Shown piece by piece: positions 53,137 to 62,412 of a stretch of 64,000 bases of DNA. Below the pieces are notes generated by a model. That model had not been told where the DNA came from. It did not search any database and saw only the letters and a program-made list of their open reading frames with translations. Within the stretch, counting starts at the first letter, position 1. Each line of letters begins with the position of its first letter. Source of the stretch: Candidatus Kaistia colombiensis (GTDB taxonomy: Bacteria > Pseudomonadota > Alphaproteobacteria > Rhizobiales > Kaistiaceae); assembly GCA_029203105.1 (NCBI GenBank), contig CP119318.1, forward strand, positions 325,001-389,000. Direction: 5' to 3'. The position numbers and the translations under genes were made by a program.

Positions 53137-55410
53137 ATGGGGTTTGCCGGGGGTGGTTTGGTCGAGCCGAGGGGCGTGCTGGCGAGGCCGCTCTATCGCG
53201 ACGACAAGGACGGAACCCAGGCCCTTCGCCTGAAGCGCCTCGTGAACACCGACCTTTCCGGGGATGACCGTCCGCGCCTGCTCGGCCGGCTCGAGCGGGC
53301 CGTTCTGGTCACGGGCGGGCGTTGGGCAGCCCTGCTGATCGGCGACCCGGGCGGCGCCGACATTCTTGTCACGGACGCCGTGCCCGCCACCATCCATCGC
53401 CAGCTCGGCGAGCTGCGCCTGCGGCAGAGTGCGCCTTTTTCGGCGCTGATCTTCCCCATCCACCTGATCCGCGCCGCGGCCAGCCAAGGCTACGCGATCC
53501 AGGGCGCAGCGATCGGGGCGCCCGGCAACGAGCAGGGATATCTGATCGTCGGCTTCCCGGCCCATGCCAAGGTCGAGGACCGGCGCGGCGCGCTGGTCCA
53601 GCTCGTGGCCGATGAACTCGCCAACTATATCGAGACGCGCGACCTCACCGGCCAGATCGAACGCATCCGGCGTCATCTGTCGCTCATCCACCGCCTCGGG
53701 CAGCAGGTCACGGCGATCCATGACCGCGACGAGCTGTTTGCCGAGATCACCCGGCTGATCCACCAGTCGCTCGGCTACGAGCACATCCAGCTCCTGCTGG
53801 TCGAGCCGGATACGCGCAGCGTCGTGCTCGCGCATGCCAGCGGATCCTTCGCGGAGCTTCTGCTCGGCGCCGGCTTCAGGGAGCCGACCGGCTTCGGCAT
53901 CATTGGACGCGTCGCCGAGACCGGCCAGCCCTGGATCTCGCCCGACGTCACCACCGACACGCATTTCGTCTCGCATCCACTCCTGCCCCACACCGCCTCG
54001 GAGCTCGCTTTGCCGCTTCGACTGGGACAGCGCGTCATCGGCGTTCTCGACATCCAGAGCGACCGTCGCGACGCCTTCCGCCGGGATGACGTCATCCTGC
54101 TGCAGACGATCGCCGACCAGATCGCGCCGGCGATCGAACAGCACCGGCTGTTCGCCGCCGAGCGCCGCGAGCGCGAACTCGCCAATACGCTAGCGGACGT
54201 ATCGCGCATCATCTCGTCGATCCTCGAGCCCGACCATGTGCTCGAGGCCGTGTTGCAGGAGCTCGGCCGCGTCGTGCCGCATCTAGGCAGCCGGGTGACG
54301 CTGCTCGGAGACGACGGGCTGATGCGGGTGGTTGCCGCCAAGGGCTATCCCGACAATGAGCGGGTAAAGCAGGTCGTCTTCCGCCGCGAGGCTGCGCCGC
54401 TCAGCACGCCGGTGCTCTACCGCCACGAGACGATCATCCTGTCCGACGTGCGCGACGAGCCGCAATGGGTGTGGCAGCCCGGAACCGAGCAGGTCTGCTC
54501 GTGGTGCAGCGCGCCGCTCGTCATCGGTATGGAATGCATCGGCTGGCTCTGCGTCGACTGGCCGGAGCCGGACTTCTACACGCCCGAGCATGGCCGCATC
54601 GTGCGCGCTTTCGCCGACCAGGCTGTCGTCGCCATCGAGAATGCGCGGCTCTTCGCGCGCGAGAAAGAATTCAACGACGTCCTCGAGCAAAAGGTCGGCG
54701 AGCGCACGTCGCAGCTGCGCGATGCGCACGACGAGATTGCCCGCAAGGCCGACGAATTGCAGGCGCTCTGGCAGCGTGTCGTCGACGTGCAGGAGGACGA
54801 GCGGCGGCGCATCGCCTATGACCTGCACGACAGCGTCGCGCAGTCGATCCTCGCCTCGACATACGAGCTTCAGGCCGTCCGCCGCCGGAACCAGAATGAG
54901 GCGCTCGATGCGCGCCTGATCCAGTGCCAGCGCATGCTGGACGATACGCTGCACGAGATGAAGCAGATCATCTACGCGTTGCGGCCCACCATCCTCGATG
55001 AACTCGGACTGATCCCGGCGCTGGAGAATTATCTCGCCAGCCTGCCGACCCAATCCGGTCTCGTTGCGACCCTGCACGTGGAGGGCGAGGCGTTCGGACT
55101 GCTGGCGGACATCGATCTCGCGATCTACCGCATCGTGCAGGAGGCCTGCCAGAACGCGGTCCGCCATGCCGATGCGCGCACCATCGAACTGCGGCTTGCC
55201 TTCCAAAAGGAGCGGCTGCGTGTCTCCGTGCGCGACGATGGTCGCGGCTTCGTGCTCGACCAGGCCCGCCACGGCCTCGGACTGATCGGCATTCGCGAGC
55301 GGGCCCGGTCGCTCGGCGGGCTGCTCACGCTCAATTCGGAGATCGGCCGGGGCACCGAGATCACGCTCGACCTTCCGAAGAAGGGAGCCCGTCCATGCCC
55401 ATCAGAGTGA
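53137..55410 (+). CDS. Soluble GAF-domain sensor histidine kinase (NarL-partner, HisKA_3 type)
   Basis: A 757-residue kinase with no membrane helix. A poorly recognised N-terminal domain (about 1-165) is followed by GAF 1 (about 190-330), GAF 2 (about 355-510), a coiled coil with LEQKVGERTSQLRDAHDEIA, then the dimerisation/phosphoacceptor motif RRRIAYDLHDSVAQSILAST, N-box IVQEACQNAVRHADA and G-box DDGRGFVLD. GAF 2 holds Cys454, Cys457, Cys467 and Cys472, which may bind a redox cofactor. ATG 53137 follows GAGGCGG. The last 16 bp overlap the response regulator. Confidence 0.9.
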   Translation: MGFAGGGLVEPRGVLARPLYRDDKDGTQALRLKRLVNTDLSGDDRPRLLGRLERAVLVTGGRWAALLIGDPGGADILVTDAVPATIHRQLGELRLRQSAPFSALIFPIHLIRAAASQGYAIQGAAIGAPGNEQGYLIVGFPAHAKVEDRRGALVQLVADELANYIETRDLTGQIERIRRHLSLIHRLGQQVTAIHDRDELFAEITRLIHQSLGYEHIQLLLVEPDTRSVVLAHASGSFAELLLGAGFREPTGFGIIGRVAETGQPWISPDVTTDTHFVSHPLLPHTASELALPLRLGQRVIGVLDIQSDRRDAFRRDDVILLQTIADQIAPAIEQHRLFAAERRERELANTLADVSRIISSILEPDHVLEAVLQELGRVVPHLGSRVTLLGDDGLMRVVAAKGYPDNERVKQVVFRREAAPLSTPVLYRHETIILSDVRDEPQWVWQPGTEQVCSWCSAPLVIGMECIGWLCVDWPEPDFYTPEHGRIVRAFADQAVVAIENARLFAREKEFNDVLEQKVGERTSQLRDAHDEIARKADELQALWQRVVDVQEDERRRIAYDLHDSVAQSILASTYELQAVRRRNQNEALDARLIQCQRMLDDTLHEMKQIIYALRPTILDELGLIPALENYLASLPTQSGLVATLHVEGEAFGLLADIDLAIYRIVQEACQNAVRHADARTIELRLAFQKERLRVSVRDDGRGFVLDQARHGLGLIGIRERARSLGGLLTLNSEIGRGTEITLDLPKKGARPCPSE

Positions 55411-56033
55411 TGATCGTCGACGACCACCAGATATTTCGGCGCGGGGTAAAGAGCCTGCTCGAGGATGAGACGGACATGAAGGTGGTCGCCGAGGCCGGCA
55501 ACGCGACGGAAGCACTCGAGCAGGTGGCGCAGCACCGGCCGGATGTCGTGACGCTAGATATCCGCCTCGGCGCCATGGATGGTATCCAGCTCGCCCGGCT
55601 GCTGAAGTCGCGCGAAGCGGCCCCGAAATGCATCATCCTCTCGACCTATGAGGACCGGCAGTATCTGGTCGGGGCGCTGGAGGCGGATGCCGACGCTTAT
55701 CTGCTCAAGACCAATTCCTACGAGACCTTGCCCGAGGCGATCCGCAAGATCTTCAACGGCGAGCGCATGCTCTCTTCCGAGCTCATTCCCAAGATGATGG
55801 AGGAGTATCGTCGCGTGGCGGGGCAACAGATCCAGCGTGACAGCGGGCTGACGGCCCAAGAGGTGCGCGTAGTTCGGTTGCTCGCCAATGGCAGTCGATC
55901 ACAGGACATCGCTAACGAGCTTGCGATGACCGAGGTTACCGTCAAGCGGAAGATCCAGGAAATCTTGCTCAAGCTGAACGCGTCCAACCGTGTGCAGGCG
56001 GTTGCCGAGGCGATGCGGCGAGGCGTTCTATAG
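55395..56033 (+). CDS. NarL/FixJ-family response regulator
   Basis: A 212-residue regulator. The receiver has the acidic pair in MIVDDHQIFRRG, the phosphoacceptor Asp in VVTLDIRLGAMDG (about 54) and Lys in AYLLKTNSYE. The LuxR-type helix-turn-helix is LTAQEVRVVRLLANGSRSQD to MTEVTVKRKIQEILLKL. It overlaps the kinase gene and is its partner. It likely controls the upstream transporter-hydrolase operon. Confidence 0.95.
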   Translation: MPIRVMIVDDHQIFRRGVKSLLEDETDMKVVAEAGNATEALEQVAQHRPDVVTLDIRLGAMDGIQLARLLKSREAAPKCIILSTYEDRQYLVGALEADADAYLLKTNSYETLPEAIRKIFNGERMLSSELIPKMMEEYRRVAGQQIQRDSGLTAQEVRVVRLLANGSRSQDIANELAMTEVTVKRKIQEILLKLNASNRVQAVAEAMRRGVL

Positions 56034-56147
56034 CCTTGGGAAAACGGACCCTCAATCATAGGCATCCCGTGCTCACACGTCAGACGTCGTTTAGCACTAC
56101 AGTTGCACTCTAGATTTGAGGCGAGCCCGCCTGGCTGCGGCCTAACG

Positions 56148-56174
56148 TGTCAAACGGCGTACAAAACTCACCTC
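56148..56174. repeat. Solo IS21-type end
   Basis: TGTCAAACGGCGTACAAAAC and the next bases match the right end of the complete IS21 element (read inwards) with three mismatches in 27. No transposase follows. It is the relic of a related element. Confidence 0.6.
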
Positions 56175-56256
56175 GGATTGGAGTGGGCCCCTCGGGGCGG
56201 ACGGATTTGAATTGAGGAATTGACCAAGCTGCCGGGCTTTCGAAGGATGAAGGCCC

Positions 56257-56466
56257 ATGGCAAAGCATCAAATCCACAGCATCGATTTCAAACGGCAGAT
56301 GGTTCAGGAGTATTTGGGCGGCGAGACACTGCACGGTCTCTCGAAGCGCCACGACGTCTCGCGCAATCTGATCCGGGTCGGGGTGGAGAAGTATCAGACC
56401 GGCGCCCTCGACGAGGATGCCGCCGCAGCCTTTTCCAGCGATCCCGTCTTCCAGGCGTGCAGGTAG
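56257..56466 (+). pseudogene. Truncated IS3-type transposase OrfA
   Basis: A 69-codon frame, HSIDFKRQMVQEYLGGETLH then LSKRHDVSRNLIRVGVEKYQ, is the N-terminal helix-turn-helix of IS3-family OrfA proteins. It stops before the leucine zipper and the frameshift region, so the element is a fragment. The matching OrfB is not adjacent. Confidence 0.75.
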
Positions 56467-56651
56467 CCTTTGAGAGGCGCTCAGAACGGGCGCCGGGCCT
56501 AATAACTCGTTCTCTGGAGAAGACGGCGGCGGTCAGGGTGTCGCTTTCAGCGTGATCGGTTCAATGCACCCAAGGGATGTGCCTGTCAGTAGCCAGTCTC
56601 CAACTCACTTCGATAGCGCGGAGAATCTCCACCGGCCTGTGACAGTCTGGC
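56467..56651. other. Short gap, no gene seen
   Basis: Probably the remainder of the decayed insertion sequence; no feature supported. Confidence 0.3.
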
Positions 56652-57215
56652 TCAATCTGGACGTTGCTCATGGTCAGACGTGGTGGATACCGGGTAGATG
56701 ACTCTTCCCTGCGTGTCCTTTTGCACGCCCGGCGTCGGCGTGGCGTGCTCGTTGTGTCCCGGCGCCATCAGATGATCGACGGCGTGGCCGACCAGCAACA
56801 GATGGTCGGTGATGATGCGACGATGGCATCGCCACCAGACCGCTTCGGAACACATCAGAGCCATCCGGTGATCGCGGCCCAGACGTACTAGGTCGTGAAA
56901 TGCGGCGGCGAACGCGTCGCCGAGCGCATAGTCAGCATAGTTGTGGAAGCTCTGCACCCGCCACAGCGCGTTGAGGTTTTCGGCGACGCCCGGCTGCTTT
57001 GGCCGCCTGCCGCCCAGTGCCGGCACGTGCCGATAGCCAATTCGCACGCGCGCCAAATCTTCCGGCAGACGGTCAATATTGTAGGCAGGATTGCTGCATG
57101 ATCGGGGGAAGGCGCGCACGTCGATCAGCATCTCGACCCGGGCGACGCGCAGCATGTCGAGAAATTCGTCGAGGCTACGATTGGAATGACCGATGGTGAC
57201 GAATTGAGCGGCCAT
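56652..57215 (-). CDS. DUF488 domain-containing protein
   Basis: A 187-residue protein. The family marks are TIGHSNRSLDEFLDMLRVAR, MLIDVRAFPRSCSNPAYN with the DVR step, and MCSEAVWWRCHRRIITDHLL with the conserved Cys-Glu and Cys-His positions. DUF488 proteins are of unknown function. ATG 57215 shares a base with the stop of the upstream DUF2945 gene (TGATG). Confidence 0.85.
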   Translation of the reverse strand: MAAQFVTIGHSNRSLDEFLDMLRVARVEMLIDVRAFPRSCSNPAYNIDRLPEDLARVRIGYRHVPALGGRRPKQPGVAENLNALWRVQSFHNYADYALGDAFAAAFHDLVRLGRDHRMALMCSEAVWWRCHRRIITDHLLLVGHAVDHLMAPGHNEHATPTPGVQKDTQGRVIYPVSTTSDHEQRPD

Positions 57216-57424
57216 CAATCGATCTTCGTCAGCACGGCTTCCTTGTGAGCCGCGATATGGTCGGTCTTGTCGCTCTTGATCTCGTATTGCGGATCGTCCT
57301 TCGAAGCCCGATGCCTGTGGCCCTTGTAGTCAAAATCTGCATGATGAACCCGGATGATCCTGCCGGTCACATGACCGGCTTCCGAATTCCAGCGCACATG
57401 ATCACCAACAGAAAATCTGGTCAT
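57215..57424 (-). CDS. DUF2945 (Tudor-like) small protein
   Basis: A 69-residue basic protein, TRFSVGDHVRWNSEAGHVTG then GHRHRASKDDPQYEIKSDKT, matching the hypervirulence-associated Tudor-like family that probably binds nucleic acid or protein. AGAGG lies upstream of ATG 57424. It is translationally coupled to the DUF488 gene, a pairing met in other proteobacteria. Confidence 0.85.
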   Translation of the reverse strand: MTRFSVGDHVRWNSEAGHVTGRIIRVHHADFDYKGHRHRASKDDPQYEIKSDKTDHIAAHKEAVLTKID

Positions 57425-57986
57425 GACGGTCGCCTCTCTTCGCAGCCAGCGGATCAGTCGCGCCAGCAATTGTTGGCGGCGGCCACCGTCTGGAGATGAA
57501 TGGCGATGACCTACGAGGAAGCGATCAATTGCGCGGCATCCTGCTCATAGGCGGCGCGCAGCTTGTCCTGAACTTCCGCCGAGGGCTGTGTCAGCTTCAC
57601 GCCTACGCTCGTTGTGCTCGGCTTTACCACGGCCCTGTCGTATCACGGATACGCTTGGCGCGTAGCGGCTTATTGGGTCAACATCGGTACTTTCGGTGTG
57701 TGTCGAACCATCTGGGCCATCGCTCAAACGATCTTTGTCCCATTTCTGTCTAGAGGGCGACAGCCGCCGATTGTGAGGCAGCGCCATCGAATGCCTGGTC
57801 TCGTATCAGATTGTGCGGGGCGATGTATCTGAATCCGTCCGATCGGCGCAGTTTGATTTGAGAGTTCACGAGCGACCGTTTCTGGCCGCTTCCCACCCCT
57901 ATGCAGCCATTGCTGGCTCACTGCGTCAAGGGCAACATTTGAGAAAAGGTGCAGCACGCCTGAACAACTGACCTGCCACTGAACTT
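57425..57986. other. Gap with decayed coding traces
   Basis: On the minus strand, about 57513-57640, a frame ending in a natural stop reads VGVKLTQPSAEVQDKLRAAY, which looks like the C-terminus of an unidentified protein but meets a stop codon soon upstream. Nothing else is supported. Confidence 0.35.
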
Positions 57987-58645
57987 TCATCCGGCGGCGA
58001 TTAGAGCCTTGGCGGTTTTGGATACGCCAGATGGCGCGGTGCGAGCAACCGGCGGAAACGCGGCGCTTTCATCTTGCGCAGCGTTGGAGCCGGTTGCGGC
58101 GATGATGCCGGCATAGTCGCCGGGGTCAGGTATCCGAGCGATGAGTGCGGCCGGAAATGGTTGTAGTCTTCGGCCCATTCGGCGATGGCGCTGCGGGCAT
58201 GATCGAGGCCGAAGAACAGGCTTTCGTTCAAGAGCTCGTCACGCATGCGTCCGTTGAAGGACTCGACATAGCCGTTCTGCATCGGCTTTCCCGGTGCGAT
58301 GTGGTGCCACTCGACCTTATGATCCTTCGACCAGGCCAGGATCGCGTTGGAAGTGAACTCCGTGCCATGGTCGGAAACGATCACGCCAGGCTTGCCGCGC
58401 CGTTCGAGGAGCGCTGTCAGTTCGCGGGCGACACGACGCCCGGAGATCGATGTGTCGGGGATCGCGGCCAGGCACTCGCGCGTCACATCGTCCACGACAT
58501 TGAGGACGCGGAAGCGCCTGCCACAAGCGAACTGATCGTGGACGAAATCCAGCGACCACCGGGCATTGGCCTTCGCCTCGACCAGGATCGGCGCACGCGT
58601 GCCCACGGCACGTCGCCGCGCTTTCCGCTTGCCAACGGACAACCC
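57987..58645 (-). pseudogene. IS3-family transposase OrfB, N-terminally truncated and frameshifted
   Basis: The integrase core is clear: [12 protein letters not shown] (first Asp), [15 protein letters not shown] (second Asp), [17 protein letters not shown] (Glu), [13 protein letters not shown]. Near 58122 the frame shifts: the normal C-terminus [17 protein letters not shown] to [10 protein letters not shown] continues in another frame to 57987. The N-terminal third is missing, cut off near 58645 by an unrelated integrase scrap. Non-functional. Confidence 0.85.
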
Positions 58646-58782
58646 TTGGCATTCGCCTTCCAACTCACCAGCGCGTCGAAAGCACGCTGTGACAGCGGCA
58701 CCTCGCGGCTCTCTCCGTTCTTGGTGAGGTCGAGCGTGATGACGCAGCGGTTGTGCGAGAGATCGCCCCAGCCGCGCCAGCG
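58645..58782 (-). pseudogene. Tyrosine recombinase fragment
   Basis: The minus-strand frame reads [20 protein letters not shown] then [15 protein letters not shown]. This is the beta-hairpin of the catalytic domain of phage-type integrases, which normally sits between the first Arg and the His-x-x-Arg motif. No catalytic residue is left. It is fused directly to the OrfB remnant. Confidence 0.65.
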
Positions 58783-58787
58783 CCAAC

Positions 58788-59427
58788 GTGTCCTCGGAGC
58801 TTGGCAATGGCTCCAACACCACGGAAGGCTATGGCATCGGCGCCAATCTGACCTGCTATGGCGCCAACGGCGTCTATGTCGACAGTCAGGCGCAGTTCGC
58901 CTGGTTTGACACCGACCTCTCGGCCGATGGTCTCGGCAAGCTCGCCGATGGCAACAACGGCACCGGCTATGCGCTCTCGGTCGAAGTCGGCAAGGAGCTG
59001 GCGGTGGCCAAGGGATGGACGGTGACGCCGCAGGCGCAGCTCGCCTACGCCTCGGTCGACTTCGACGACATGACCGACCCGTTTGGTGCCGAGATTTCGC
59101 TGCGCAAGGGCGAGAGCCTGAAAGGCCGTGTTGGCGCGGCGCTCGGACGCGACGCCAACTGGCAGGACGCCGAAGGTCGCAAGGCGCGCGCGCACGTCTA
59201 TGGCATCACCAGCCTGACCTACGAGTTCCTCGATGGCGCCACGGTGGCGGTCTCGGGCATCGATCTGGTCGCCGAGCCGCAGAAGTTCGGCGCCGAGTTC
59301 GGCCTCGGCGGCACCTACAACTGGGCTGACGAGCGCTTCGCGCTCCATGGCGAGGCCGTTGCCTCGACCCAGCTTCGACGGCAGCTATGGCTACAAGGGC
59401 ACGGTCGGCTTGACGGTCGGGTTCTAG
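58788..59427 (+). pseudogene. Autotransporter beta-barrel domain fragment, frameshifted
   Basis: About 190 residues of a C-terminal outer-membrane barrel: [56 protein letters not shown] and ITSLTYEFLDGATVAVSG. At about 59368 an extra C in a CCC run shifts the frame; in the next frame the proper end SFDGSYGYKGTVGLTVGF with the terminal aromatic residue follows to 59427. The passenger and most of the barrel are missing on the left. Confidence 0.8.
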
Positions 59428-59438
59428 AGCCAAACATC

Positions 59439-59466
59439 GGGAGCGGTCGGTTCGCTGACCGCTCCC
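59439..59466 (+). terminator. Hairpin after autotransporter remnant
   Basis: GGGAGCGGTC (59439-59448) pairs perfectly with GACCGCTCCC (59457-59466). It lies 11 bp after the barrel stop and is probably its original transcript end. No T-tract. Confidence 0.6.
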
Positions 59467-59853
59467 CAGTCACGAATAATCGCTGCCTCCTGAGGCCGGC
59501 AGGAAGGCGGTTTTGTTTTTTTCCGGAGAAATGTGAGCCGGCACCTCGAAAGGCGCCGAAGCGCTTGTCCCCCGTGCCACCCGTCAGGGGCCATGCGGCT
59601 AGCCAATTATATCGGCTCCACGAGCCCGTCACGGGTCGCCGGGCGCCGCCCACGGCGATGATGCGGTGCTAGCCGGCGAGCGGACATGCGACCGCACATC
59701 AACATCGCAAGCAGTAGCCCGCAGGTCTCCTCCCGAGGAAGACGAACGGCGCCATGCAGCGGAATACGGAAAACCCGTCCGAGGTCCCTGCCGCAAAGCC
59801 GAGGGTTTCCGCGCCCTCTAAGAGGCTGCCCAGCCATACTAAAAGCACTTGAT
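59467..59853. other. Gap without supported genes
   Basis: Short frames on both strands lack ribosome sites and family likeness. Confidence 0.35.
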
Positions 59854-62244
59854 TTACAACACGGGTTCGGCCTCGGGAAACGTCCAGGTACCGTTCAGGA
59901 TTTCCGGCTGCGGCCGATAGAGACGAACCATGTAGTTCCAGCCCGGCATTGTGGGGAGGCAGTTCGCGATTTTGCCGTCACAGCCGCCGAATTGGACAGA
60001 GATGGTACCGTCGTCGCTCTTCTTCGCCGTGATGTTGTTCAGCGAATAAGCGTTGTAGGGGTTCTGCTGGAAGTAGCCCTTGTCATTGTAAAGGCTGATC
60101 GACCAGAACCCATCGACCGGCACGGGCCCGACGTCGAGCTTGTAGATGGTGGTGCCATCGTTTTTTGGCGGGATGACGTTGAGGTAAATCGCCTCTTTGT
60201 CCGGATTGCCACCCCACGCCGAGGCTGCGCCGATCAAGCGGCGGATCGGATCGACCTGCTCCTTCGTTCCGAACATCCGGTTGGCGTCCGGCAGCGTCGA
60301 AGCTAGGGTGAGAAGCGCATCGCGGACCTTGCTCTGCGTAGCTTGGTCCCAGTTGGGAACCTCGAACGAGCCGGCACCCTTCTGACTGACTTTGATGGCG
60401 TCCTGCAACGCGGCGACCTGTTCGACATCCTTCGGGTCGTTCGGATCGACCAAGGTGCGCACGGCCAGCATCACATAGCGCGTACCGATCTGCTTGCGGG
60501 TGAGGGTGTGACTGCCGGGCCGGTAAACGACCATTGGTGTGTACTGATCCTCGTCGATGACCTGCATCGACATGAAGCGCTTGCCGGCGTCAGGCAGCGT
60601 CACCGTCGCGGGCCCTGCATCAAGGTCGAATACAGCTCCGGAATAGAGCGTGTCGCGGTTGGTGCGAATGACGGTCTGCCTGTCAATCGGCAAAGCCTGG
60701 CGATTATGCTCGAACTTGCCGAAGCCGTCGCGCTTGACCACGTTTCCGAAATAAAGGTCAGTCTCAGCCCGGACGAAGTTTTCGGCGGTCACCGGGATTG
60801 CCGATGATTGTGCAGCCACCCTGGGCGGTGCGGACGAAACCGAAGCGATCTTCTCCGCATCCGGCAGCTTCCATGTCTTTTCAAACAATGGCTTCCGCGG
60901 CCCGTAGAGTCGGAACAGCACTTCGAACTGACCGCCAGGCGTTGTCGGTATCCAGTTGCCCTCCTTGCCCGCTGGCGCCTTTGGACCGATGAACACGTCG
61001 ACGGAGCCATCGGCGTTTTTCTGCAGATCTGGGTTCTGCGACGACCGGCTGAAACGCTCCTGTTCGCGAATGAAGGCATGCGTCGCCCGGTCGTAGACCG
61101 TCGCCGACCAGTACTGCGAGACAGGCACATTGGCGGGGATGGCGAGGCGGTAGCTGCTGCCTCCGTCGAAGAGACGACCTTCCCCGTCCTTGAAGCTCAT
61201 CAGGTAAAACTGGCCACCGCCAAGATGCTTGATGCCGACGAACCCGAACGAATACGTCAGAGCGCGCTCGTCCGTTGGATAGATATCCGGCTTGGCGTAG
61301 CCGTCAGATTGCCCCTCGATCACGGCGGGCGATCCAGGTACGAACCAGCGCGCGCTCTCATAATACGGCGCGAAAGCGGTGTCATAGCTCGCTTCCAGCC
61401 AAGTTTTTGTTTCCTGAGCCGCCGCCGCTAGGATCGCTTGCATGCGCGCGTCAGGCTCGAACGGCTTGCCCTTCTCGATACCGATAGAGCGAAGCCGATC
61501 GATCATGGCCCGGTCGCGCTGAAGCCACGGTTCGCCCTGAACAACACGGTCCAGAGATTGGAAGAAGCTCAGATCGTAAGGGATAGTGCTATCAAAAACC
61601 CCATCGACCACGTCGACGAAGGTGGTGTCGGGTGGATTGGAGGCCCGGTACAGCGGATAGAGCTTTGTCGTTCGTCCATAGGCCACAGCCTTGGCGACAT
61701 CGGCTTCGCTGCCACCGCTCAGGATCGACCTCAACAGCGCATACCCTCGAAAGCTAGTGGACGGGAGCGGGATGTACCCCTCGGGGATAGTCCCGTCATA
61801 GCCCGGCGGCAGGATCAGATATTTGCCGCCCTGGCCCTTGTCGGCTCCAGCTGGACCGGCATCTTCAAGGGCGATCTGCCAGATGTCGTCGATGTTCCCG
61901 GTGATCGAACCGTCACCGCCTGCTGGCGGGATTTCGAGCACCATCGGGCCCGCCTCTTTCGTGTTGAAGAAGGCCATCAGGTAGACCGAGTCGGGATTAG
62001 GCGTGAGCGTCTGGTTCTTCCAGCTCGGCAGGCGCGACCAATAGACGATCTGATTTTCCGAGGCCCCGGCGCGCGAGGCCGCCTGGAACATCAGGTCGGT
62101 GTTGACTGCGGGCATGCCCCAGATCATCGCCTCGACGGCCCGACGTTCCGCCGCGCGGTGGATCGGGTCATCGGGAGGCGACTGACTGGAGGCCGGGATT
62201 GAAAGGAAAAGAAGCGAGCAAACCGAAAAAACGAACTTCAGCAT
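59854..62244 (-). CDS. Exported tandem DUF1254/DUF1214 protein
   Basis: A 796-residue protein with signal peptide FVFSVCSLLFLSIPASSQ. The first half carries AVEAMIWGMPAVNTDLMFQA (DUF1254) and YRLAIPANVPVSQYWSATVY (DUF1214). The second half repeats the order: ENFVRAETDLYFGNVVKRDG, TNRDTLYSGAVFDLDAGPAT, then VDGFWSISLYNDKGYFQQNP and WNYMVRLYRPQPEILNGTW. The usual protein has one such pair, so this is a tandem double unit. Function unknown; it is a periplasmic or surface protein. ATG 62244 is chosen for the signal peptide; the ribosome site is weak. Confidence 0.82.
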   Translation of the reverse strand: MLKFVFSVCSLLFLSIPASSQSPPDDPIHRAAERRAVEAMIWGMPAVNTDLMFQAASRAGASENQIVYWSRLPSWKNQTLTPNPDSVYLMAFFNTKEAGPMVLEIPPAGGDGSITGNIDDIWQIALEDAGPAGADKGQGGKYLILPPGYDGTIPEGYIPLPSTSFRGYALLRSILSGGSEADVAKAVAYGRTTKLYPLYRASNPPDTTFVDVVDGVFDSTIPYDLSFFQSLDRVVQGEPWLQRDRAMIDRLRSIGIEKGKPFEPDARMQAILAAAAQETKTWLEASYDTAFAPYYESARWFVPGSPAVIEGQSDGYAKPDIYPTDERALTYSFGFVGIKHLGGGQFYLMSFKDGEGRLFDGGSSYRLAIPANVPVSQYWSATVYDRATHAFIREQERFSRSSQNPDLQKNADGSVDVFIGPKAPAGKEGNWIPTTPGGQFEVLFRLYGPRKPLFEKTWKLPDAEKIASVSSAPPRVAAQSSAIPVTAENFVRAETDLYFGNVVKRDGFGKFEHNRQALPIDRQTVIRTNRDTLYSGAVFDLDAGPATVTLPDAGKRFMSMQVIDEDQYTPMVVYRPGSHTLTRKQIGTRYVMLAVRTLVDPNDPKDVEQVAALQDAIKVSQKGAGSFEVPNWDQATQSKVRDALLTLASTLPDANRMFGTKEQVDPIRRLIGAASAWGGNPDKEAIYLNVIPPKNDGTTIYKLDVGPVPVDGFWSISLYNDKGYFQQNPYNAYSLNNITAKKSDDGTISVQFGGCDGKIANCLPTMPGWNYMVRLYRPQPEILNGTWTFPEAEPVL

Positions 62245-62412
62245 CGCGTGACACCACGGAAAAGACGGCATGTTGATCTGGCTGATACTCACCCTCCCAT
62301 GCTGATGCGTCAACGTTCTCGCAATGCCGGCTCCACGGGAGTAGGCGGTCTCCGCTCGCGCGCTGACGGGTTGGCCCGCACTTGCGCGCACCCGCCCACA
62401 ACTCTCCTAGAG

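Noticed and set aside
58788..59672. A complete 294-residue outer-membrane protein
   Set aside because: The last part is out of frame; the proper barrel end with terminal Phe is in the next frame, and the N-terminus lacks a signal peptide.
40240..62412. Composite transposon made of the two IS21 copies and the DNA between them
   Set aside because: Copy 1 has its own perfect 8-bp duplication on both sides, and copy 2 has a different 8-bp left flank, so the copies inserted independently.
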